The position numbers and the translations under genes were made by a program. Positions 40,807-52,600 of a stretch of DNA of 64,000 nucleotides are shown here, piece by piece. Source of the stretch: Prosapia bicincta (lineage: Eukaryota > Arthropoda > Insecta > Hemiptera > Cercopidae); the NCBI GenBank assembly GCA_036971475.1, contig JBAIZL010000005.1, positions 175,416,886-175,480,885 of the forward strand, in the 5' to 3' direction. The first letter of the stretch is position 1. Every line of letters starts with the position of its first letter. Below the pieces are notes generated by a model. The model was not told the DNA's origin. It did not search any database and saw only the letters and a list, made by a program, of their open reading frames with translations.

Positions 40807-40856
40807 TTGAGTGATGAGGCACCTTTCGGTCAATTGACCATTGTCGAATCACTCAA
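40807..40856 (-). ncRNA. Hammerhead-like motif, best-paired copy (U3/A8 type)
   Basis: Minus strand: stem I TTGAGTGAT with ATCACTCAA, nine pairs; core TCGACAA; extra T; stem II GGTCA-AT-TGACC; GAA; stem III AGGTGCCT; C at the cleavage position. Confidence 0.65.
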
Positions 40857-40880
40857 TATTTACAATAGTAATATATTAAC

Positions 40881-40941
<61 letters not shown>

Positions 40942-41046
40942 TTGATATTTTATGTTATCCATTGTTTTTCCGTTGCACTGACTTTATGAAGTTAATATAT
41001 TACTATTGTAAGTAATTTTATCCACCATTAAGTGCAATAATTTTAC

Positions 41047-41096
41047 CTTGAGTGATGAGGCACCTTTCGGTCACTTGACCATTGTCGAATCACTCC
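41047..41096 (-). ncRNA. Hammerhead-like motif (U3/A8 type)
   Basis: Minus strand: stem I GAGTGAT with ATCACTC, core TCGACAA, extra T, stem II GGTCAAGTGACC, GAA, AGGTGCCT, C. Confidence 0.6.
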
Positions 41097-41179
41097 AAGG
41101 TAAAATTATTGCACTTAATGGTGGATAAAATTACTTACAATAGTAATATATTAACTTCATATATATATATATATATAAA

Positions 41180-42950
41180 TATATAGATTTTTTGGACTGG
41201 GAGACTGACAGACTTACCTTGGTAACAGTCCACTCTGTAGTCTTGAAATAGAAACACATAAAAGCACTTAAAACAATGATATATTTCAACCACACAGTGG
41301 TCTTTGTCAATCGAAGAGAAAACACAAAAAGAAATATGAGAGAATGAAATAAAATAATTATAGATTGTATCACAGATTGTGTAAAGTAGAAATCAGATGT
41401 CACAGATTAAATATATATATATTGTTTCCATGAGCATATGAGTGATTATAGTTTATATAAGTCTGTCAGGAGAAAAGAGATTAGAGATGTCTGAGGCTAT
41501 TAGGGGGAATAAAAAAAAAAATATATATATGAATGGATTTATCTGATGTTGAGGTTAGGGGGGGGGACTTGGTATACCACTGGTATGATAGTTCCCACCT
41601 TCTCAGTTCTGAGGGATTGCAATCAGGGGAGAGTGATTTAATTATTTTTGTGGTATAGCAGTCATCAAAAGTTGTGATGTTGAGCTGTTGGTCTATCCAT
41701 ATTCATAATTTTAACATCATGTCTGTGGCCATTCATTCTGATATTCAGACCATCCGTGGTCAGGCCTATGTACTGTGCTGAGCAAAGTTTACATTGTAGC
41801 TGGTATATGACATTTTTTTATGTACAATTATGATGACCCTGTATTTTGAAGACCATTTTTGTTGTTTAGCTGTTGAAACTATTTGCTGAGGGGTGTATTG
41901 GACACGTCTTGCATCTAGGTCTATTGCATGGGAAAGAGCCATGAAGAAGTTTGTGTGGTTTCTCTGCATCAGGGTCTGGTAGTTTAGGATGTACTAGGAT
42001 GTTTTTCAAGTTGGGAGGTTGCTTGTACCAAATTTGCGGTGGATCGGTGAAAAGATTTTTGGTGTGGACGGAAGCTTGAAGAATTTTGAAGCCATCTCTC
42101 AATATCTTGTTGAGTTTATGTAGACCAGGATGGTAGTCTGTTATTAAAGACAGTTTATTTTATTCTGTTTGTGGTTTATGGTGAACCGAGGATTGTGCTG
42201 AATGAATTTGGTTTTCAATGAGTTTTTTTGGGTATCCTCTTCTCTGGAAGGCTGTTGATATCTTTCTATTAAAATCTTCCAATTCCCTATCATTCGAACA
42301 GATTCTCTTACCCCTGATTGCTTGACTGTATGGAATGGATCGTTTTATGTTTATTGGGTGGTTGCTGTCGAAATGGAGATATTGTAGGCGGTTTGTCGGT
42401 TAGATGTGAATTCCTGTGTTGATATTTCCATTCTGGAGTGTTACCTCTACATCCAAAAAGGTGATGGCTGATGTAGATTTCTCCCAGGTAAATTGAAGTG
42501 TGGAGAATTTTGTCAGGCTGTCTAAAAATGTCTCAAGTGTTGAAGCACCCTGTGTCCAAATTAGGAAGATGTCATCTATATATCTATACCAACATAATGG
42601 CTGGTGTGTTTTGTGTCTTTAGAAAACTTTCTTCCAACAATCCCATGTACAGATTTGAGTATGATGGTGCCATTCTGGTGCCCATTGCTGTTCTCTTTAT
42701 TTGAAGGTAGTTCCTTCCCTCAAACTGAAAGTTGTTCTTCTCGAGGATGAACCTGGTCAGGTTAACAAGAAAAGGTGTAGTGGGAGAAGGCTTAAACATA
42801 TATCATTGTTAAAGTGCTTTTATGTGTTTCTATTTCAAGACTACAGAGTGGACTATTACCAAGGTAAGTCTGTCAGTCTCCTAGTCCAAAAAATCTAAAT
42901 AATCTTTACCAACCAAAACTAACCTAAATATATATATATATATATATATT
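41180..42950 (-). mobile_element. Penelope-like element with RT and GIY-YIG, 5'-truncated
   Basis: Order on the minus strand: a terminal unit in opposite orientation (42,790-42,930), RT and GIY-YIG coding relic (42,800-41,650), 3' region, then a hammerhead-like core (41,283-41,318: TTGACAA, extra A, GACCAC-TGT-GTGGTT, GAA) and the terminal unit ending at the TA array near 41,160. Terminal units at both ends in opposite orientation resemble the inverted arrangement known in PLEs. Confidence 0.8.
41650..42800 (-). pseudogene. PLE reverse transcriptase-endonuclease pseudogene
   Basis: Minus-strand frames give NYLQIKRTAMGTRMAPSYSN with the PLE RT motif, RYIDDIFLIW (catalytic aspartates at 42,571-42,576), a thumb-like region, PHKLLHGSFPCNRPRCKTC, and finally VIYQLQCKLCSAQYIGLTTD, the GIY-YIG endonuclease. 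At least three stops or frame changes break it, and the N-terminal part of RT is absent. Confidence 0.85.
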
Positions 42951-43480
42951 TAATATTAGGTTCTTTTTAAGTAAGATTATTTTTGTAACAAAATAAAACT
43001 CAATTGAAGTGAAAAATTAATTCGACTTCATAAGTGTTGCAGCATGCATCTAATAAATGTTTATGTTTGGTCTGAAATAGGTTCTTTCTTAATGCAATAC
43101 ATGAGTCTGCTTATCACACTATCTTTTATACCATATAACTCTTATTGTTAATTTGATTTAGTTAGTTTCTTGCATCAGCCAAGGCAGTCTTGAGGTGGAA
43201 AAGTCGTCCCCAACTCCATCTGCCACTTATTTTCCCTATTATAGCCACAATGAAATATACATCTAAATAGATTCTCTATACAGATAAAGAATATAACTTA
43301 ATAGATAATTATTATGTGTAGAATAAAAAACACTGATTAATTAAAAAGTATATTTTTGCGATAATCTATTATTATATATGCCCATCTTTACAGAGCTTCA
43401 ATAAACAGAGTATAAAAATCCTATTAATAAAAAATATATAAACATTTTATATAGTAAAAACAATGATATCAGTCTTCAAG

Positions 43481-43608
43481 TTACTTCTTTTTTTCATATT
43501 TGTAAAATCCTTCTCCAGTTTTAACTCCAAGTTTCCCTTGTTTAACTAGTTCATTCAATGACTTGAGTGGTTCAAAAAGTGGATTGCCTGGATACTTTGA
43601 TTGAAATA
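43481..43608 (-). CDS. HADH: HADH exon 7 (C-terminus, stop)
   Basis: [18 protein letters not shown] then [13 protein letters not shown] and TAA (plus TTA at 43,481-43,483). CAG acceptor. Confidence 0.93.
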
Positions 43609-46600
43609 CTGCAACAAAAAACACATTATTCACTTTCTAACTATTAAACACTAACAAGTAAATCAATAAGTCTAATAGTTTAAATAAATTTACTTTCTAA
43701 ATGCAGTAAATTTATACTTTTAAATAATTTTTAATTAAATGACAAAACTAAAACATTTGTGGTAACCAGATTAATTACAGCATCTTGAAAAACCCGGTTG
43801 CACTTGGAATATCACAGCAGAAAAATTAATTAACAAAGTATTTGTCTTTTAAAAAAAAAAATCATTTTAGAGACCCAATAAAAACACATTAATAAAACTT
43901 CAAAAATTTACCTTCTATAATAAACTTAGTTGTATCATGTCCAACATAGTCTGCTAATTCTATAGGACCCATTGGATGTCCAGCTCCTAGCTTCATGGCT
44001 ATGTCTATATCCTTTGCAGTAGCATCACCTATTGAAATAAAAAAAATATTCCTGTATATATAATTTCGTAATTCAGATTTGCTATTTTTGCTACCGTTTT
44101 TAAAAACTAATTAAAAACTTTATAAAAAAAATCTAAAATTCATTGTGTAATAAACTAAAGACATTTCTTTCTGTATTATGAACTGCACTGTATGCATTTT
44201 ATTGACTGAGATTTCACTTTTTTAAATAAATACTTGATTTTTTCTCCCATATAGACAAGTTTTCTTTTCCAACATTAGCTAAAATTAAATTCTATAAAAA
44301 AAATTATTTTATTTTTTTTTTACTTTCACCGAACAACAGTTATAAATGTTACTGGACACTTTTGAATAATTAGACTTAGAAATTAAAATCAGTGAAATTA
44401 ATTAATAGGTGTAATTAATTAAATAGTTGTAAATTAAATTACATCTTCTATTTTTATAGTTAGAATGATTTTTCAATCATCTTTATATTGAAAATAATAA
44501 TAAAAGAGCATTGTAACATATGTTTTTGTTTATAGGTTAATAATAAATGAAGGCTTCATTTACCTCTTTCTACCATTCTAACAGCTTCACAAAGAAAGGG
44601 TATCAGTAATCGATTTACTACAAACCCTGGAGTGTCTTTGCATGTAATGGAAACTTTACCAATAGCTTTCCCCCATTCCAGTACTTTCTGGTATGTATCA
44701 TCTGAAGTATCTGAAGTTCGGACAATCTACCCAAACAACAAAATAAAACTAGTATTGGCCAACAGCATAAAACTTCATAGATTATAGTTTTATATATTAC
44801 TACTATGAGGTAAATAGTCTCAATAAAATTATTCCAGTTTTAAAATAAAATTTCTAATTAATAATATAAATGTTAATTCATATAATTCCAATTTTAATCA
44901 ACTATCATCTCGGTTTCCAAATTTTCCTTAATATTATGTTTACAATCATGGTTGGAAAAACAAAAAACTTGTGTTTGAATTATTTAATAAATAGCAACTT
45001 TTTAATCACTTTTATAATAGTTTATGACTGTCCAAACTTTAAATTTTGTAAATTTATACATACTTACTGAGACAGAACATTTTTAATTGCTCCGTGGAAG
45101 CTCAACGCACGGAGCGATTGAAAATGTTCAGATAGTCATAAGATAATGTAAAAGTGATTAATAGGTTTCATCCAACGTAATGGACTACAAAATTCAAATA
45201 GCAACTTGAAGAACTCAAAATTGTTAAATTTATTAAAAAACTACTAAGACATAACATTTTATATCACGCTAAGTGAACTTCACCCGTTTAGTGAAATTCT
45301 GATTAACCCTTTGGACGCCACGGTCCGATCTATCGGACCAACGATGTGTGGGCGAAAACCGCCAAGGTCCGATCAATCGGACCGCCAGGAAAACATTATT
45401 TTTAAGATGTATTTAGACACTTTTAAAGTTTGTTTCTATTGTTTTGGACTTTCGTTGAAGTCACTAACACTACAGGAAAATAATTTTCACAATAGTAGTA
45501 GCAGTGACCTTGGCTCAGCTATTTGTTTTTGTCGTCATCGGGGGCAGAGCTGATAAGTCACATGCTCTCATATAGCGCGATGTCGTTACTCGTGAGTGTT
45601 TTCTCATTACTGTTTGTCCTTTTTTTTTTACAAAGGCAAAAGAGATACAGATAAAAATAATGGAAGTGTCAAAAAGGGACTTGGGTATACTGTCGTTATG
45701 AAATTATTAGACATGGAAAACTACTTGAATAAAGGATTTCACGTATTCGTAGATAATTTTTTTTACCTCATTTCCACTGGCCAAGGATTTGTATTCGAAG
45801 ATGACTCATTTGACAGGCACGTTACGAATAAACAGAAAAGGAATACCTCCTATCCTGAAGCAAAAAATGTCTGTTGGACAAACAAAATACTGTCGCAAAA
45901 CATATTTGCTTTTGGTTGCCAGCCGAATGAAAAAAACCCCAAAAAAATAAAGTACTTCTCTTGTCAACAAATGCGTTTTTGACAAACTATTTTTTGTAGT
46001 AGAGTTGTGAAAATTTGAACACAGTATGATATTTAGTTACTAAATCGAATAAAAACTTATGCGATGTATAAAAATATTTTTTTTACTACCTAATTTTTTA
46101 TCTGAAGTAGATTTTTTGTATAAATTTTTTTTCTGTTAGGCATTATTGATTTATCAATAATGTTGTTGTACAAGTAACACTTTTTTAATTACTAAATGTT
46201 GATAGCCCATGTAATTATCTATAAAATAAACAAAAAATCATTACATTTGCATAAAAACTAACGAAAGCACAGAGCGAAATGTAAACCGGTGCAAAAACGT
46301 TCAAACAGTCCTTGGCGGTTCTCGCTAGTACCGCTGACAGAGTGGCTGATGGTCCGGAGTTGGGCTGCGGCCCGAGCGGCTGGCGTCCAAAGGGTTAAGA
46401 TCGCTTAGTGGGTTCAAACGAACATCTCAGTGTTTTTGATAGAGTTTTTATAATATAAGATGGCAGGTTGTTATTTATAAAATTCAAACATATGTTTTGA
46501 CAATTGTCATGGAAAATAAAATCCATGAGAAATAAACATTTTCCAATAATTATAAATGTTTTGTTTATTGGAAATATAATTTTATTTAGTCATGCCCATG

Positions 46601-49600
46601 TTATTCAATTATTTCTATGAGTTCACTCTCTCTTTATATATATCTTGTTCCAATTTTCAATCGTTAATAAAATAATTTTTATTCATCCACTCAAGTTCAA
46701 ATAATTTTTTTAAGCTTGTAGTGGATGACAATTGATGGTATTACCGTTCTTTTAAATATTAAATAATTCATTAAATTTAATTACTTAATTTTAGTTTTAT
46801 ACGGGAGAAAAACTTTTCACAAGAGGGGCAAGGTATGCAATATATATTCATTTCGTCCCATTTGGATTAAAATTAGTGATAACATATGTTGTCATAGACA
46901 GCTGATTTTAGGTTATAGGTTATGAGGCAAAATCGTTGTTTTAATGCATTGCTTATGTTACTTTATTAATATTGATTGTAATTATTTAATAAAAACACCC
47001 TAAAATAAAATTTTTCTTTGTTGACCTAAGCATGAATAATAATAAATAAAATTATTTGACTTTAAAATTTGTCTGTTTATATTACTTGTCTTATTATATG
47101 TTTATTATTGACCAACTATTCCCTGTGCTGTGCAAGAAATGTTCATAACTTCATTATGAAATCTACTCTGTAGTTTTTGTATTTTTTTCCATTTAATTAA
47201 ATTACAATTATTTTTGAAGTTCAACCCATTTCATTATTTGGCATATTCAGCTAATTAAACTATATGTGAAACTAATTCTTCATTAACCTCAACATTCTAG
47301 AGCGCAAAATAAATTAAGCTGCACACAAAAAAATACTTTAACAATATTTTTTTTAAAAACATTACATCAGGAAATAATAAACGAATAAAAAATAATTAAA
47401 GATGAAATTATATAAATATATATTTTATATTATATATATATTATACATGATTTTTTTATTACAATATTTGTGTTTATACTATTAAATAAATATACCTAAC
47501 CCTTTGTACATGATTAGCAGAATATTCCCCCGATTCTAAATATCACTTTACATTGCAAAGTGGAATATTTTGCTATTATCTATAAGAAAAAATTCTTTCG
47601 TTAAGTTTATAAAAACATTAATAGAATTTATTAAAATGTTTCTTTAGTGTTTGGGAATCATTTTGTTGGTTGTATTAGGTATGAACAGTTCGGTTTTGTT
47701 TAGTTTTATCATATGGACATGCATTTAGTATGTCTTGCAGCATGCAGATTTATTTTCTCTCTGGCATGACAGCAAGCACGTTCAGTTCTTTGTTTACTTA
47801 TTTATTTTATGTTATGAATTGTTTTTGGATTCCATTTTTGTATATATTAAACATATTTTATTATTTTAAGAACTTAATGATTTTTATTACGAATATTCCT
47901 GTAAGCAATAAACATTAATAACCTGTTTTGACTATAATTATGAAGATTTTCTAATGTTATGTTAATATTTACTAAAAGTTTTTTTTTAACTATAGTTTGT
48001 GACTAATGCCAATCCTGTAGAGCTAAAAACACATAACTGTAATTTACTAAAACAATTTTTAATAAAAGGAAATTTATAAGTCTGTACATAGGGTACAAAG
48101 GGTTAATACAATCAGGATATACATTTTAATATTATAACATTCTTGTTTAAACAGCAATTGCAATTTTTTTTTCATCACGCATTGTATGATATTTTTATGC
48201 ATGTTATCAGATAACAGTGTAAGTTATCAACCTTTAGTGTAAGTAGGTAACAAAAAAACCTCTCAGTATTTTTATTTACTTATAAACTTTCAATTTATGT
48301 TCATAACAAACCCCAATGATCATTTTAGAGTTTCTAGAGGATATCTGAACAACAAAACACTATTTGTCTGTTTAATCTCAGTGGACTGACTTACTGACAT
48401 ATAATTATTTATCTACAATATGGATATATTAAAATTATACATTTTCTTCTTACCTCTAATAACTTCATCATAGGTACGGGATTGAAGAAATGAAGTCCAA
48501 CAAATCTATCCTTTCTTTTTGTAACAGATGCAATCTCAGTTACTGACAGTGATGAAGTATTAGATGCAAATATTGTATGTTCAGGAGAAATCTTTAAATA
48601 AACATAATTGATAATTATTATTTCATATGATCGTTTCAATCTTTTTAAAATGCACAAAATCAGAAAATGCAAAGGGTGATTTTTTTTAATAGATTACAAT
48701 ATACTTTGACCAAATATTTAAACAATTACAATTACTAAATCTACTACTTTAACCACTATACTACACAATTAACAAAAATATTGTTTATCTGCAGTTTTTT
48801 AAAAATAATATCTATACTCCATCACTTATGTTTAACATCTAAAATAAATCATGGTTGTTTACTTATTTTCACCCACTTTTTGGACTTCACTGTCTGTTTC
48901 TATATTTCATATCTTAGTAAATTGCAAAGTGTTACGGTGTTTGGTTAGGGACGAAATATAAAAATTATATGCACATATATTAAATTAATTTATATGGACT
49001 GACTCTTGAGCTAAATGCAATCAAGCAGTGTGCCTTGTTCAAAGACTTTGATGATGACACCTTGACTTTTAATGATAGTCTGGGTGATTTGCGAATGCTA
49101 CCATGAGAGAAGTCAGAAGAAAATCCTGAAGAGTACAAGATTTATTCTTAATTGTTAACTAAGAACTAATAATAACTAAAGTCTTAATAATGTTAGTTAG
49201 TGCTATATTTCACATAATACTATTAGTATTTTACAAATACATAATAGTAATTTGATTAATTTGATACTATTATAACAAATTCGTATGTCTCCCCATAAAT
49301 GTAACTTTACTTATATAAATATTGGTTCTGAGAATCTTCGAATTCTCAAATTATAAATTTTAAATGATCTTAAAATATAAAAGAAATTGAGATAATGATA
49401 GTATACTTAAATCAAAATAGTCAGAGTTTAAAAAATTAAGAGTACCAACTCCATTTTTTCTAACTAAAAGCGGCTGTTGCTAAGAAGGTTTTGATGTCCA
49501 CTAGACTACTGAACATACACTTAATACAGTTATATATCTATATTTACATATGAGTCTCGAGACATATATAAATTTTTGAGACGTAGAGTCTCGAAATTCC

Positions 49601-52600
49601 GAGTTCCGAAATTTTGAACTTCCGTTAAGTTTTAACCTATTTATATTTTTGCCTAATTTATTTATTTGAAAGAAAATGATGACACGAAATTTCAAGAAAT
49701 GTTTATAGCCAAACGGTATGCAAAGGATATGAGTCAGGCTTCCAAGAAATATTTATATAAAGCTCTATAGACTTTTTTAGTGCATTTTTAATTATAGTAT
49801 TAGGGTTTATTAGACTCTTATTTTTTCTAATGAACAGGAATGTATTTCCGTGTAATCCGAGTTTTCGTTAATTCGAGGGGGTCTCGGTCTCAATGACTTC
49901 GAATCATTGAGACTCTACTTAATATTTCTAAAAAAATATCAAATATCTACATGACCAAACACTGAAATAATTACAATTTCATTATACACTTGACAAATAT
50001 TGACATTAAAAAAAAATATTACATATTTTGTCACGAAGATAAAAAGTAACATTGTACTTCTTCTAATATTGTAAGAATATGTTTTAGAGATTATTAAGAA
50101 GTATTTCTTATTTCTTTCCTTAAAATTTATATAACCTAACATTCCCTGAATATTGATATTGTAATATAGATAAAAAATAATAAAAAACAACCTGCATTGT
50201 GTAAAATCTTTATTTTTACACAATTATGGAATTGGTTTTGATGTATAGTAATTTAATAAAACTTTAATATTATTAGAGATAATATGTTTGATCCATTATG
50301 ATTGAAATGTAAATGTAGACTCTGTTCTTTTCATTGGTGTTCATGAAAAAGAAATATTTAGGTTTTAAATGGTAGCCAGGAAAAAAAACTTTCATGTAAA
50401 ATTACATTTTGTTACAATATGAGTAACTATCATTCTCAAAAAATTTAATTCTGTATCTATGTCTATGTTTTAGTTATTAAATTCCTTCTATTTACTCACA
50501 ATCTCCTTATTAAATTTTTCAATCGTTAATAAAATGTTTTTTCATTCGTCCAATCAAGTTAAAATACATTTGTTTAAACCTATAGTAGATGACAATTGAT
50601 TTTAATACAGTTTTCAATTATTTATTCAATAATCTATGTACCTGAGTATCTATGTATCTTATAGACGCCTAAACCACTGAACAGAAGTTAATGAAATTTG
50701 GAAAAAAATTTTAACAAATTCTCAGGACGGTTCATTTGAAGTTTCGTGCAGATCCATCCACTGGGCTTCGCCTCAGAGGATTAGGATGGTTAAAAAACTG
50801 ATGTATGTATCTTATGGACGCCTAAACCGCTGAACAGAAGTTTATGAAATTTAAAGGGATTGTTAAAGGGATTGAGATATTACCAAGATGGTTCGTTTGA
50901 GGTTTGGTGTAGATCCATTAACAGGGCTCTGCCTTAGAGGCTTAGGATAGTTTAGTGTACAGCCTTCCATAAGTCTAATGTTTAAATGTATACCTATACT
51001 AGGGTTACTAAAATTAATTTTTAAAAATTATAAACATTATGTACAAATAAAAGTACATGATTAATTATTTTAAACTGTTTAAAATTGCTAAATTCTATGT
51101 ACAATTATTGCTATAACACTTATTGATATTAAAATTAGGATCGCCGATAATATTTTTGCAAAATTTGAATCAACCAAAGCTGTGCAACAGAACCAGAATA
51201 ACCACAAAAAAACTGACACCCAATTTGATATGGGCAGAAATCAAAGGTGGCATGTTCAAAGGAGAGATGGTCTTAATTCCATGAATACCGACAATTCCAT
51301 CAGATATACCTATTGATTTCAAACGACTACAATTTCTTTTCTCAATAACCATAAACAAGAGATCAGAACAATCATTGACCATTGCTGGAATAAATTTGGA
51401 ACATTCGAGGTTTTACCACGGATAATTATATGTTGCGTTCTCATGTGTTGGGACACCTAAATTTGTATGTTTATATGCCTAATGAAATGAAGAAAAATAT
51501 TGTCTACCCTCTAGCATTGCAGTAAATGAACTATAATTATTTAGATATTTGCTTTGCTTTTCTTATTGCCAAAATTATGATTTTGGGCGCAGCAATGTGC
51601 ACTGGGTAACCCTAGATACATTATAAAAAATTTGGAGGGCTAGTCGGATTCATGTTCGAAGTTTAGCGCTTTGCCACTGAGATAACTTTCCCACAGCTAC
51701 AAATGTGTATGAATATTTTTTTTGCCACCATCTGGTTTTATCGAAACCTCCATTGTACAACCTTAAATTGTTGCCGTGGTTACCACACAATATCATAAAT
51801 GCTTTAGAATTAAAAAGAATAAAATAAACATACTGGATTAACGATATTGAAACTTGTTTCACAAATGGAGAATGCAAAAGGAAGCGAAAAATAACTACAA
51901 CACAATGCAAGCAACGAAAAAAAGAAAGGGTATAAATACAAACAAATAAAAATAATAGACCATTATCATACATAGAAGGAAAAATAGAAAATTGAAAGGA
52001 AATTCGCTTTCTATTTTGCCACTTAATATTGTTATTCTGACATATGTACATATATATTTATATTAATTGTAATTATAAAATAAAAAGAATCTAAAATACA
52101 TTTTTTTTTTGTTTACTCGAGTAGGAATTGACTTTAAAAAGAAAATTTTATATCACTTGTTTCATCTTCTAAACTTCAAATGATTCTCTATGACATGCCT
52201 AGATTTTTAGTTTCAGTAATACAACTTACTGGATCAATTTTGGAAAAAAGTTCGTGCTTGACATCCATCTTCTCTACTACAGCTTCTATTACCAAATCAG
52301 AATTCTTTGCAACTGAAGGAAGATCTACAGAATAGTTTAGTTTGCTTATGGTGTTGTTAATAAATTTATCTCCCTCTGCAGGCTGGTCCTAAAAAGTATA
52401 ATTTTAGATTATTTCTACTACTTAATATAATAATTCTAGCATTTTTTTATTAATAATATTTCCTACAAGAATGCTCAGTGATAATTGTAATTATTAGGTA
52501 TAATTTTACCACAGTAACATAATATAAGAATTGTAATTTATGGTATAAGAGAGTTGATGACAATAATTGATGCTAACAAATACGAAAAAACCTAAGATAG

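Larger units (their letters stand above)
40701..41160. repeat. Block of PLE terminal repeats, mainly minus-oriented
   Basis: Two minus-oriented terminal repeats (40,701-40,856 and 40,941-41,096) are separated by a TA array and a short plus-oriented piece. At 41,096 the second is joined to a plus-oriented tail (CAAGGTAAAATTATTGCACT), making a fold-back. Confidence 0.75.
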
